A DNA stretch of 18,117 bases from an uncultured Rickettsiales bacterium (GTDB taxonomy: Bacteria; Pseudomonadota; Alphaproteobacteria; Rickettsiales; Deianiraeaceae): positions 1-18,117 of the forward strand of contig CAMNMI010000010.1 in the NCBI GenBank assembly GCA_946544555.1. Direction: 5' to 3'. A program made the position numbers and the translations under genes. Under the pieces are notes generated by a model. The model did no database searches, was not told where the DNA came from, and worked only from the letters and a program-made list of their open reading frames with translations. Below, one piece after another: positions 6,813 to 14,704 of this stretch (the first letter of the stretch is position 1; the number at the start of each line of letters is the position of its first letter).

Positions 6813-7493
6813 ATGAAAAAAGTTATTGGTTTTACATCTTTATTCACTATCGGTGTACTTGTAATTAGCGGTTGCGCTTCAAATGTGCCTGAAAGGGAAA
6901 ATTTTACGTACACAATTGCAGATGCATCGCTTGATAAACGTCCAGAGTGGCTTGAAAATTTAAGCGTTTTAAGCAACGGAGATGATGAGTATAAATATTT
7001 TATTGGAGACTTTGAGAATATAAATAAAACACTTTGTCAAAAGGGTGCTGAAGCAAGAGCCAGTGAAAAAGTTGTATCGGATATAAAGCAAAAAATCAGA
7101 AGTCGTTTTGTTGATGATGTTGTGAATGTAAATGGTGAGGTTGACCAGCAAACAGGTGCTGCACTTGAAAAAAACTTAAATTCAAAACTTGGTGGTATTG
7201 AAACGGTAAGGAGCTACTGGGAATTGAAGAATTTCAAAGTGAAAATGGGGGCAGAAGAGGACAGCCAGGTTTATTCTTGCCATGCGGTCGTCAAAGTGAA
7301 AAAAGCAACTTTGGATAACTTTGCCAACAATTTTAATGAAAATAACATAAAGAAACAAAATGCAAAAACAAGTGCTAAAATAAAAAGTATAAAGAGAAAA
7401 GGTGCTGAAAAAGTGTCTGCTGCTAACAAAAAAATGGCAAATTTAGACGATCAAATGAAGAAAGAATTCGTTGATGGTTTAAAAAATGAATAA
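6813..7493 (+). CDS. LPP20-like lipoprotein, first gene of the envelope operon
   Basis: The 226-residue product has a lipoprotein signal peptide with lipobox VISGC (Cys21 lipidated). The start of the mature part, DKRPEWLENL, followed by YFIGDFENINKTLCQKGAEARASEKVVSDIKQKI, resembles the LPP20 pattern: a Pro-x-Trp opening, then a helix that begins with repeated alanines. A beta segment, VYSCHAVVKVKK, closes the domain near residue 168. The last 60 residues are Lys/Asn-rich and probably a coiled coil or flexible tether. It is the first of four tightly spaced genes whose products all have export signals. The next gene begins 2 bases after this stop. Family membership is a pattern judgement; the function is unknown. 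Confidence 0.62.
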   Translation: MKKVIGFTSLFTIGVLVISGCASNVPERENFTYTIADASLDKRPEWLENLSVLSNGDDEYKYFIGDFENINKTLCQKGAEARASEKVVSDIKQKIRSRFVDDVVNVNGEVDQQTGAALEKNLNSKLGGIETVRSYWELKNFKVKMGAEEDSQVYSCHAVVKVKKATLDNFANNFNENNIKKQNAKTSAKIKSIKRKGAEKVSAANKKMANLDDQMKKEFVDGLKNE

Positions 7494-7495
7494 TT

Positions 7496-8437
7496 ATGAA
7501 GATTAAGGGCGCAATTCTATTTGCTGTGGTGGTTGGTTTTGTCGGTTCGTTGGAAATTTCTGGTGTCGCCAATGCGCGTGAGGTTCTGCCAGAATGGATA
7601 AACAAACCAGCTGCTTTTTGCAATAAGGGTGAAATTTGTGCTGTAGGGGAAGGGGGTACACTTTTGTCATCATTTTCAAATGCACGCAATGAAATCGCAA
7701 AGCAGTTTAATGTTAGTGTAAAAGGTAATTTTAATTCTACGATAGAGCAGAAGGGCAATAGCGCTGAAGAAAGTGCTTCAAGCTATATCGATGAGACAAC
7801 GGATGATATACTGAATGGTGTGTTTATTAAAGAAGATTATATTGACATGAACGGCAATCATTATGCTTATGCGGTGTTGGATAAATCAAAGGTAGAGAAT
7901 GACATCAAATTTGATATTGATTCAGTAGATACCCAAATGCAAATTGCAATTGAGCAAAAACCTGTTCATTTTACAGCACTAAAAACAATGTATAAACAGC
8001 GTGAGGATCTGAACAAAAGATATTTATTTTTGACGGGCAAAAAAATTCCTGAAAAAGTTTCTTTGGATGAAATTTACGCAGCGAAGGGTGAGCCGTTGAC
8101 ATATAAGTTGATGATTACGGACGAGGAGTTTAATCTTGGCACAGTTTTGACGGAGCAAATTATTGAAAATCGCGATAAACTTGCAGGTGAAAATGATGAG
8201 AAGTATGACAGAAAAATTGTTGGAAATGCACTGATTGAGAAGGGATATTTGAATGTCAAAGGGTTTGAAAAATATTTGGTGTCAGTCAGTTTAATGTGTT
8301 TGAAAGGCAGCAACACGGTCGGGCAGTTGAATGTTGAGCTTTATGAGACAGGCAGGAATAAACAGCAGGCCATTGAAAAGATGAAGGCACGCGTGGTTGA
8401 ATACGTAAAATCTAATATTGATAGTTTGTTAGTATGA
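7496..8437 (+). CDS. Exported LPP20-domain-like protein, second gene of the envelope operon
   Basis: The 313-residue product has an ordinary (non-lipoprotein) signal peptide ending near ANA (about residue 27). Residues 30-150 fit the LPP20 pattern better than the preceding gene: LPEWINKP, then ICAVGEGG, then a helix SFSNARNEIAKQFNV, then a beta strand HYAYAVLDKSK. A helical stretch (about 155-195) and a second alpha/beta part follow to the end. It may be a periplasmic or outer-membrane partner of the lipoproteins beside it. Its stop overlaps the next start in an ATGA-type junction, so the two are translationally coupled. Function is unknown. Confidence 0.62.
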   Translation: MKIKGAILFAVVVGFVGSLEISGVANAREVLPEWINKPAAFCNKGEICAVGEGGTLLSSFSNARNEIAKQFNVSVKGNFNSTIEQKGNSAEESASSYIDETTDDILNGVFIKEDYIDMNGNHYAYAVLDKSKVENDIKFDIDSVDTQMQIAIEQKPVHFTALKTMYKQREDLNKRYLFLTGKKIPEKVSLDEIYAAKGEPLTYKLMITDEEFNLGTVLTEQIIENRDKLAGENDEKYDRKIVGNALIEKGYLNVKGFEKYLVSVSLMCLKGSNTVGQLNVELYETGRNKQQAIEKMKARVVEYVKSNIDSLLV

Positions 8438-9051
8438 AAAAATTGAGTTTTGTTACAGTTTTGACCGCTTTGGCATTGACTGCCTGTGGTCCATCAATGA
8501 AGGCACAGAGAATGACTACCGCACAAGGCGATGAAAAAGCAAATGAGATAACTGATAGTTGGTTGGCGACAGATACAACAAACGCAGTTAACTCAATAAT
8601 GAAGCAGATGCTGGCGCACAAAGGTTATCAGCAATATTTGAAGACATTCAAAGGAAGAAAACCAAAGCTGTTTGTGGCTGAAATACAGAATAATACGGCC
8701 GACGCTTACTTCCCAATTCAAGATTTGAACGATGAGTTATTGAATGAGCTCTCTGCCGGTGGTGAGGTTGTACTTATAGATGAGGCGGCAAGAAACAGGA
8801 TTTTGAAGGAAATTAGATACCAAAACGATGGAATGGTTGACGCAAAAGATGTGAAGAGCATTGGCAAGGCGGCTGGTGCTGACATGATTATTTTCGGAAA
8901 TGTCAACATGAAGCCAGAAATGTTTGAAGGCAAAACTTTGAAAGAATATTCTGTCAACCTGCGCATAACAGACATTGAAAGCGGTGTTGAGAAAATGAGA
9001 GGAAGATATAAGGTATCAAAGTATTCGGAAAGATCAGGATATCGTTGGTAA
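8434..9051 (+). CDS. LpoB-like outer-membrane lipoprotein
   Basis: LpoB, known from enterobacteria, is an outer-membrane lipoprotein that activates the peptidoglycan synthase PBP1b. This 205-residue product has a lipoprotein signal peptide (lipobox LTAC, Cys18). The family-like core follows: PKLFVAEIQNNTADAYFPIQDLND, LLNELSAGGEVVLIDEAARNRILKEIRYQ, GAADMIIFGNV with a preceding GKA, and VNLRITDIESGVEKMRGRYKVSKY. The lines R-x-x-I-L-x-E and GxADMIIFGxV are characteristic. The start overlaps the previous stop by 4 bases and the next gene begins 1 base after this stop. Whether it activates a PBP here is not shown; related proteins form a broader outer-membrane family. Confidence 0.8.
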   Translation: MKKLSFVTVLTALALTACGPSMKAQRMTTAQGDEKANEITDSWLATDTTNAVNSIMKQMLAHKGYQQYLKTFKGRKPKLFVAEIQNNTADAYFPIQDLNDELLNELSAGGEVVLIDEAARNRILKEIRYQNDGMVDAKDVKSIGKAAGADMIIFGNVNMKPEMFEGKTLKEYSVNLRITDIESGVEKMRGRYKVSKYSERSGYRW

Positions 9052-9052
9052 T

Positions 9053-10570
9053 ATGCGTTATTTTTCTGCCGTACTCAATAATGCGTGTGCCATTCTTGTG
9101 TTTTTTTTGTGTAGCTGTTCAAGCCATCAGTATCGTGAAAATCAGCAGCTATTGACCGACCTTGTTGCGAAAAAAGATGTTGCAGAAATTGAAAAACTTA
9201 CTTCAAAAAAGAGTTTTTTGCCGGGTGAGGAATCGGAGTATTTGAAGGAGTTGGAGAAGGGAAATGCACAGTATATTAATGGAAATTATTGCAGTGCCGT
9301 TGAGTGGTTTGACAAGGCGCTTGATAAGACAAGAAGCCAGTACACAGTTGATGTGTCAGACAAAATATCATCAATGATTGGCGTTGGTGAGGATGTGTTT
9401 TATGGCACAAGCTACGAAAACTCGCTGACAAGATTTTACCGCTCGCTTGCAAGTTATCATGTCTTCAATAATGGTTTTTGTGCTGTAAAAGGTTCAAAAA
9501 ATAAAGAAAAACAAGCCGAGAAAAAGCCGCTAACTGACAAGGAGAAACGGCAGAAATTGTATTCAGCAAGGTCAACCGTTTTGGAATGGAACAGCTGGTT
9601 GCGCGGTCGGTATGTTGCCAAGAATGATCGGCTCTATATTGATGACCTGCTGATGAGGTTGTGGGGTGCGTTTTTGCATGAAAAAATTGGTAGTAAATAT
9701 GACTTGCAAACGGCCAAACACTTGTATGAGGATGCTAAAGATGTGGCTGTGAACAGAATGGCGGTGTATAAACTTTTCAATAAAAATAGCGAGAATTTTG
9801 TGAAAAATCTTGACAACAAGGACGTGCGCCAAGGTCTGATTGACAAGGAGAATGAGTATGTCAAGGATGTGGTTGACTTTGCGAACAGGCAAATTGAAAG
9901 GATAAAGCAAAACAAGCGTGCTAATTTACAGGTTGTTTTGCGCGAGGGCGGTGTTAATGTCAAAAAAGTCAAAAAAGTTGATATAACAAAAATGGACTGT
10001 GGTGTAACTGGTGAGCTTATAAGTGTTGCGTCTACAGTTTTAGGTGGTTCGTCAATTAACATAGAGATGCCATACATGGATTTAAAGCCAACAAATTACA
10101 GATATTACTATAATTTGAAGAAAGATGGAAAAGTTGTGAAAACGAACAAAATTGTGCTTGCTGAGCCAGTTTCGGAGATTGCATATACAGAATTTCAAGA
10201 GAAGCTTGAAGAACTTCGCAATTCTTTGATTAACAATGCAAAAGCGAAATATATCGCTGGATTAAGTGCCGCGTATGGCACTATTATTGCTGGAAAAGAC
10301 AGCGAGTATAGTCAACTTTTTGTGTTGATGGCGATAGCAGAATTTGCTGTTATTCGTAGCGCCATTGAAGAAAGCGGCAAGGTTGATATTCGTCAGTGGG
10401 TGTCGTTGCCATCAAACATTTTTGTAGGAACCGACAACGTTGCGCCTGGTGAATATGACTTTGAGGTGGTGCAGGTTAACAAGGGCGATAGAAGCGAGAA
10501 AGTTGTTGACAGAAGGAAAATAAAAATTGAAGGCGGAGACAAAACAGAATTTATTGATCTGTGGGTTTAG
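9053..10570 (+). CDS. Large COG3014-like lipoprotein, last gene of the envelope operon
   Basis: The 505-residue product has a lipoprotein-type N-terminus with a cysteine pair (LCSC; Cys22 most likely lipidated). Residues 68-140 read like one or more TPR-type helices: GNAQYINGNYCSAVEWFDKAL, then DVFYGTSYENSLTRFYRSLASYHVFNNG. The latter resembles the characteristic segment of the uncharacterised COG3014 lipoproteins found beside LpoB- and LPP20-like genes in gammaproteobacteria. A basic, Lys-rich helical region follows (about 150-300). The C-terminal third is alpha/beta with a hydrophobic helix near 390-440 (KYIAGLSAAYGTIIAG, LFVLMAIAEFAVIRSA) and a final beta-sandwich-like part (VAPGEYDFEVVQV). 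It overlaps the 3' end of convergent rsmA by 20 bases. Function unknown; an assembly role with the other three exported proteins is inferred from the operon. Confidence 0.65.
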   Translation: MRYFSAVLNNACAILVFFLCSCSSHQYRENQQLLTDLVAKKDVAEIEKLTSKKSFLPGEESEYLKELEKGNAQYINGNYCSAVEWFDKALDKTRSQYTVDVSDKISSMIGVGEDVFYGTSYENSLTRFYRSLASYHVFNNGFCAVKGSKNKEKQAEKKPLTDKEKRQKLYSARSTVLEWNSWLRGRYVAKNDRLYIDDLLMRLWGAFLHEKIGSKYDLQTAKHLYEDAKDVAVNRMAVYKLFNKNSENFVKNLDNKDVRQGLIDKENEYVKDVVDFANRQIERIKQNKRANLQVVLREGGVNVKKVKKVDITKMDCGVTGELISVASTVLGGSSINIEMPYMDLKPTNYRYYYNLKKDGKVVKTNKIVLAEPVSEIAYTEFQEKLEELRNSLINNAKAKYIAGLSAAYGTIIAGKDSEYSQLFVLMAIAEFAVIRSAIEESGKVDIRQWVSLPSNIFVGTDNVAPGEYDFEVVQVNKGDRSEKVVDRRKIKIEGGDKTEFIDLWV

Positions 10571-11396
10571 TTTTTAGGAATTCGCGCACTATTTTGAGGT
10601 ATTCGCGCACGGTTATGTCCTCGGCGCGGGCATCTGCGGGAATGAAAGCACAAATGTCAAAATTTTTGAAAATATTTTGAAAATTTGCATCATTTTTTAG
10701 CACATTGACAAGTTTTTTCCGCCGCTGCGAGAACGCTATTTTACAAAGCAAACTAAGATATTTATACTCTTTCTGTGTCGGTTGTGCGGTTGCAGATTTG
10801 GGCGTGATTTTCACAACCGCAGACATGACTTTTGGCTGCGGATTGAAGCACTCTGGGCGGACATCAAATAAATGTTCAACATCACAAACAGACTGCACGA
10901 GCACTGAAATTCGGCTATAATCACCGCTGTTTGGATTAGCACAAAGGCGCTCAACGACCTCTTTTTGCAGCATCAAAACCATTTGTTCAATTTGTTCAAT
11001 TTGTTCAACCCAGTTCATTACGAGTGTGGTGCCAATATTATAGGGCAAATTCGCAATTATCGTGATTTTTTTGTCAAAATGTTCAAACAAATTGAAAGTT
11101 TGTGCGTCCTCATTGAACAATTTGATATTTATATCAGAATTAGCAGTAATCAGGCCATTCAAAATGTCAATCATCCTGCTGTCTTTTTCTATCAAAACCA
11201 GCTCTTTTGGTTTTGACTTTATAATTTGTCGTGTCAAAAAACCAGTTCCCGGGCCAACTTCAAGAATGGTTTTGCCAGCTATTTTAGTGTTCTCGCAGAT
11301 ACGTTCAACAACGGAGACATCTTGCAAAAAGTTCTGTCCCAATGATTTTTTAGCAAATATTTGTCCATGTTTTTTTTTTGTAAATTTACTCCTCAT
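10551..11396 (-). CDS. rsmA: 16S rRNA dimethyladenosine transferase RsmA (KsgA)
   Basis: RsmA dimethylates two adjacent adenines near the 3' end of 16S rRNA and serves as a late checkpoint in small-subunit assembly. The 281-residue product shows AKKSLGQNFLQD at the N-terminus, the SAM-binding motif LEVGPGTGFLT, the catalytic IIANLPYNIGTTLV, CFNPQPKVMSAVV, and the C-terminal FSQRRKKLVNVL. An in-frame TTG at 11408 would add four residues; ATG 11396 is preferred. The start lies inside the end of rbfA, so the two are coupled. A run of ten A residues follows the start (11379-11370), a place where polymerase may slip. A small in-frame triplication codes EQIEQIEQ. Confidence 0.95.
   Translation of the reverse strand: MRSKFTKKKHGQIFAKKSLGQNFLQDVSVVERICENTKIAGKTILEVGPGTGFLTRQIIKSKPKELVLIEKDSRMIDILNGLITANSDINIKLFNEDAQTFNLFEHFDKKITIIANLPYNIGTTLVMNWVEQIEQIEQMVLMLQKEVVERLCANPNSGDYSRISVLVQSVCDVEHLFDVRPECFNPQPKVMSAVVKITPKSATAQPTQKEYKYLSLLCKIAFSQRRKKLVNVLKNDANFQNIFKNFDICAFIPADARAEDITVREYLKIVREFLKTKPTDQ
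10981..11007. repeat. Three tandem copies of a 9-base unit inside rsmA
   Basis: ATTTGTTCA is repeated three times without change. On the coding strand it specifies Glu-Gln-Ile repeats between the NLPYNIG motif and the following helix. Length changes would keep the frame, adding or removing three residues. Confidence 0.85.
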
Positions 11397-11751
11397 TTTT
11401 GTAGTCAATATGGTTATTTTTTAACGTTTTTTCAACCTTGTCAATAAGTTCAAGTACTTCATCAAAACAAAAACGTATATCGGGACGAACACGCAATTTT
11501 AGCTGCTTGTAAGTCAAATTTGCAATTTTATTTACACAACTGTCAAGCATCAATTGAAACTTCTCCCTATTTTCAATTTTGCACCTGAAATATATTTTGC
11601 AATATCTCAAATCCTTGCTAACGGTTGCGCGCATTATGGTTAAAAAGTCATTATCAATTTTTGTGTCAATCATGTCATTTAGCCACACGGACACATGTCT
11701 TTTGATTTCTTCACCGATTTGCAACTGTCGCTTTGATAGAGTAGAAGCCAC
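11386..11751 (-). CDS. rbfA: Ribosome-binding factor A
   Basis: RbfA binds the 30S subunit and helps mature the 5' end of 16S rRNA. The 121-residue product has the small KH-like fold sequence: an N-terminal helix with RQLQIGEEIKRHVS, the strand LTIMRATVSKDLRYCKIYF, a long helix, and the family signature LKLRVRPDIRFCFDEVLE (about 83-100). Length is normal. The start is a GTG, as the ORF has no earlier ATG and the N-terminus looks complete. A TTGACT box lies 27 bases upstream (11784-11779). It is followed by rsmA, an 11-base overlap, giving a small ribosome-biogenesis unit; infB and nusA, its usual neighbours, are not in view. Confidence 0.9.
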   Translation of the reverse strand: MASTLSKRQLQIGEEIKRHVSVWLNDMIDTKIDNDFLTIMRATVSKDLRYCKIYFRCKIENREKFQLMLDSCVNKIANLTYKQLKLRVRPDIRFCFDEVLELIDKVEKTLKNNHIDYKNEE

Positions 11752-11931
11752 GTTTGAATTTTCTTATAATAGCATAAAAGTCAAGATTTGTTTTTTGCGA
11801 GGTATGAGGATAATATCTCGTGGTTTGTATTTTTATCTGCGCTTTGTTTTTCTGACAAATTCGCTCATTGTTGCTTAACAACGATAAACTAAAAAATTAA
11901 AACTTTATATTATGATTTTGAGTAGTTGTAT

Positions 11932-11949
11932 GGGGGTAGGGGGGAGGGG
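11932..11949 (+). other. G-rich tract upstream of a promoter
   Basis: Runs of five, six and four G are separated only by TA and A. In this AT-rich DNA such a tract stands out. It lies 20 bases before a strong -35 box. Three runs only means a four-run quadruplex would need the long run to be divided, so structure is uncertain. Confidence 0.6.
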
Positions 11950-11969
11950 TAATCTTTATTGAAAAATGT

Positions 11970-11997
11970 TTGACAATTTTGTGATTTTTAATAGAAT
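11970..11997 (+). promoter_or_regulatory. Strong promoter of the hairpin-membrane protein gene
   Basis: TTGACA (11970-11975), a 16-base spacer and TAGAAT (11992-11997) make this the best sigma-70 promoter in the window. Transcription would start at about 12004. It lies inside the first codons of the longest ORF (ATG 11966), which shows that the longest start is wrong. Confidence 0.75.
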
Positions 11998-12025
11998 AGA
12001 AAAGCTTATGCAAAAAGGGCCGCCG

Positions 12026-13027
12026 ATGCAACAAAATAGTAATGCAAAGAAGGCATATACATCAGAACAAAAATATTACGCTCTTGCAAATGCAATAGCT
12101 AAAGATGCTGGTATAAAGACACCTCTGCCCGAAGTGCCGATTGAAGTTGTTGCAAACAATGCAGCGGAATTCTTTAAGAATCGTGATAACTTTAGAAGTT
12201 CTTCGGAAGCGTTCCAGCGATTACAGGACAGTTGGAGCAACATCGTTAAATCAACAAATCAAAGTCCTCTACAATTTGCTATGGGTGGGCAACTTTTTGC
12301 ATGCTCAATAGATGACGAAATCAAGATGGATACAAAAAAAATAAATCCATCTGTAATGCAAGATTTTATCACATGCGCTAAATCATTAGGTGCTAAACCT
12401 CAATTTTCGTCAAATGGAGAATTGATTATGCGACGAGAGGATGTTGTAAAGGCATCCATAATTTATCGTTTAAGGCATCCAAATTGCAGTTCGGAAGATG
12501 AAAAGCTATATCAAAGTATAGTCGCGGGCGTTAATAAAAAGGATAAGGAAGTAAATGGCAGGAATAGCACGTATAGTACAGTAACGTCAGTGTTGATGAT
12601 TGGATCAATGTGTGTTAACACACTTATGACATTTGGCGTGTTACCAGCAATTCCTGCACTTACTATAACACTTATGGCGATACAAACCATCATGCTGTTG
12701 CCGAAAATTGTAGCATTGTGTAGGAGTTTAAAGAGAGCGGGATATAATGAAGAAGCCGAAAAAATACAGAAAGGTTTTGAGAGATTTAAGATGATTACAG
12801 ACATAGTTGCAAAAGAATATGAAACAAAAACGCAACGAGGTTTTGAAGCTGGAGTTAGGTCGTTGAGAGGCAATTCAAAGGTTTTGAGAAAAGAAACTGG
12901 AATTTTAACCGGGCAGCAGCAGGTTGCTATGAATAGTGTGTATAATAATTATCCGCCAAAACAAGCAGATCAATCGCGACCAAAGTATAATCTTAACGGC
13001 ACACAACGATGCATGTGTGTTCAATAA
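12026..13027 (+). CDS. Unrecognised protein with a central hydrophobic hairpin
   Basis: No family is recognised for this 333-residue protein. The start is chosen because the promoter at 11970-11997 lies downstream of the ATG at 11966, and AAGGG (12015-12019) sits 6 bases before ATG 12026. An ATG at 12008 is a weaker alternative. The first 180 residues are soluble-looking, Lys/Asn/Gln-rich and probably helical. Two adjacent hydrophobic segments follow at about 185-204 (SVLMIGSMCVNTLMTFGV) and 210-232 (ALTITLMAIQTIMLLPKIVA), separated by a short Pro-containing turn. About 100 basic and polar residues end in a Cys-containing tail. There is no signal peptide. A two-helix hairpin flanked by soluble domains is also the layout of secreted inclusion-membrane proteins, but an ordinary membrane protein is equally possible. 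Confidence 0.7.
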   Translation: MQQNSNAKKAYTSEQKYYALANAIAKDAGIKTPLPEVPIEVVANNAAEFFKNRDNFRSSSEAFQRLQDSWSNIVKSTNQSPLQFAMGGQLFACSIDDEIKMDTKKINPSVMQDFITCAKSLGAKPQFSSNGELIMRREDVVKASIIYRLRHPNCSSEDEKLYQSIVAGVNKKDKEVNGRNSTYSTVTSVLMIGSMCVNTLMTFGVLPAIPALTITLMAIQTIMLLPKIVALCRSLKRAGYNEEAEKIQKGFERFKMITDIVAKEYETKTQRGFEAGVRSLRGNSKVLRKETGILTGQQQVAMNSVYNNYPPKQADQSRPKYNLNGTQRCMCVQ

Positions 13028-13030
13028 TGT

Positions 13031-13264
13031 TTATTTATGTTTTGATAAAATGTAGTTGAAGAACATCCTGTCAAGAATGTAATACCAAATGGCATTCAGA
13101 ATTGGTCCTGCCACGCTGGCAATCATTGCTGATTGTATTGATGCGCCAGTTATAAAGTGATTACTCAAAACATCAATCCAGTAGTGTCCGAAGGTAAAAA
13201 TTACAGTTCTTAATAATGTTGATTTATTTGAGGAAAAGTCCTTTACTTGAAAGTGGTGACTCAT
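13031..13264 (-). CDS. Small DUF2061-like membrane protein
   Basis: From this ATG the product is 77 residues. The longest ORF would start at a TTG (13306) and add 14 residues, but ATG 13264 gives a more usual N-terminus. Residues 15-70 resemble the DUF2061 pattern: a basic SNKSTLLRTVIF opening, then a membrane segment with HYWIDVLSNHFITG, then SAMIASVAGPILNAIWYYILDRMFF. In that family the pattern is a Ser-Leu-Lys start, a Thr-Gly turn, and a Tyr-Tyr-x-His/Leu-Glu/Asp-Arg-x-Trp ending. Two membrane helices are expected. Function is unknown. It ends 3 bases from the convergent hairpin protein gene. Confidence 0.55.
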   Translation of the reverse strand: MSHHFQVKDFSSNKSTLLRTVIFTFGHYWIDVLSNHFITGASIQSAMIASVAGPILNAIWYYILDRMFFNYILSKHK

Positions 13265-13432
13265 AAATTTATGCTTATATGTGTGATATAAAAAAATAAT
13301 AATCAAATAATAATTGTGAGCGAAATAGTGATAAATATTTTCGTGATATATCTTAAACTTTTTGCAAATTATTTTTTTTTTAAATCAAGATATCAGGCGA
13401 ACTGCATTGATAACCTGTGTAGATATGAAGAT

Positions 13433-14653
13433 CTATTTATACGACTGCTGATAAATCTTCACACAGTCCTCAACTGACAACTGCACTCTGTCATATGGAA
13501 ATAAAAGTCCCATGCAGTCCATCGCGTTTTTAGCCATCTTTTCAAACTCATCAGGAGTGATACCATAATCAGACATTTTCAAGTCAGCAACACCACAGTC
13601 CTCTTGCAATTTTTTCAGTCCCTTAACAAAGTCCATTGGCTCGCTGGCATCCTTATTTCCCAACAACTTTGCCATTTTGACAAATCTGTCAGGGCAACAA
13701 CCTTTTTCAATGAAGTGTGTGTAGTAGGCAACGGAAATCATTATCAATCCTGCTCCGTGTGGAAGTGCTTGGTGATATGCTGAAAGCGCGTGTTCTAATG
13801 AGTGTTCACTAGTGCATGTTCCAAAATTCATTGAAAATGATGATAACGATGACGCAAACGCAACTCTCTCGCGAGCCTCTTGATCGTTGCCGTCCTTTAC
13901 TGCTCGCGCCAAGAAACCACCAATATTTCTAATTGCTTCTTTTGCTACCATGTCGCTTGCTAAGTTGGCGGAATTTGCAATGAAAACTTCTGTGCTGTGG
14001 AATAGCGCATCAAATCCTTGGAATGCCGTGAATTGTGGATTGACACTTTTTGTCAGGTCTGGATCGCAAATTGCAAGCATTGGGAACTCTCCGAAGAATG
14101 CAGTTTTTTCGTTTGTCTCTGGGTTAGTAATGACGGCGCCCGTGTCGCTCTCGCTACCTGTTCCAGATGTTAAAGTGATGCAAACCAGTGGCAATCCGAG
14201 ATATTCTGGCTCTTGTTTTTTACCTGTGCCAAGCGCAACATAGTCCCATAAATCGCCATCATTTGTAGCCATGACGCAGATAGCTTTTGCTGCATCCATA
14301 ACGCTTCCTCCACCAATTGCAAGCACCAAGTCGCAACCTTTTTCACGAGCAACTTGCGCACCTCTCATGACTGTGTCTTTCAGTGGATTTGGCTCAATTT
14401 CATTGAAAATTGTATATTCAATTTTGACTTCGTTGCCTTCCTCGTCTTCGCCTGCAATCATGTCTTGAAGCTGGGCGAGAACCTTATCCAGCGCGCCACT
14501 TTTTTTGGCACTTTGTCCGTTTGACGTGACAATCAAAATGTTTGTGCATTCTGGCAGATTGTCAGCTAATTGATTGATTGCGCCGCTACCAAAAATGACG
14601 TTTGTTGGGACAAACCACTTGTAATTTTTTCCTGTGTCTAAAAAAGTTGGCAT
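13433..14653 (-). CDS. Iron-containing alcohol dehydrogenase
   Basis: Group III (Fe-dependent) alcohol dehydrogenases interconvert alcohols and aldehydes or ketones with NAD(P)H. From ATG 14653 the product is 406 residues. It shows the N-terminal nucleotide-binding domain with KWFVPTNVIFGSGA and the loop LAIGGGSVMDAAKAI (about residues 111-124). The C-terminal helical domain carries the metal ligands: Asp215 and His219 in GFDALFHSTE, His284 in SEHSLEHA, and His299 in LPHGAG. Substrate is not predictable; butanol and related alcohol dehydrogenases have this layout. The longest ORF begins at a TTG (14695) that is part of a TTGACT box, so the ATG is preferred. It follows the LysE-type gene on the same strand. 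Iron-type enzymes are unusual in intracellular alphaproteobacteria, so transfer is possible. Confidence 0.92.
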   Translation of the reverse strand: MPTFLDTGKNYKWFVPTNVIFGSGAINQLADNLPECTNILIVTSNGQSAKKSGALDKVLAQLQDMIAGEDEEGNEVKIEYTIFNEIEPNPLKDTVMRGAQVAREKGCDLVLAIGGGSVMDAAKAICVMATNDGDLWDYVALGTGKKQEPEYLGLPLVCITLTSGTGSESDTGAVITNPETNEKTAFFGEFPMLAICDPDLTKSVNPQFTAFQGFDALFHSTEVFIANSANLASDMVAKEAIRNIGGFLARAVKDGNDQEARERVAFASSLSSFSMNFGTCTSEHSLEHALSAYHQALPHGAGLIMISVAYYTHFIEKGCCPDRFVKMAKLLGNKDASEPMDFVKGLKKLQEDCGVADLKMSDYGITPDEFEKMAKNAMDCMGLLFPYDRVQLSVEDCVKIYQQSYK

Positions 14654-14704
14654 ATGAATAACAACTGTGTGTAGTGGCTTTGAAATAAAAGTCAATGTTC
14701 TGAA

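Noticed and set aside
9634..10077. Minus-strand ORF of 147 codons
   Set aside because: It lies antisense within the COG3014-like lipoprotein gene and has no domain, promoter or conserved-looking composition.
11867..11885. Seven-base-pair hairpin with a five-base loop upstream of the 12026 gene
   Set aside because: It is short, contains a wobble pair and has no T run on either strand, so no role can be assigned.
11752..11931. Intergenic DNA between rbfA and the G-rich tract checked for tRNA or small RNA
   Set aside because: No cloverleaf, no T-loop-like segment and no terminator-like end was found.
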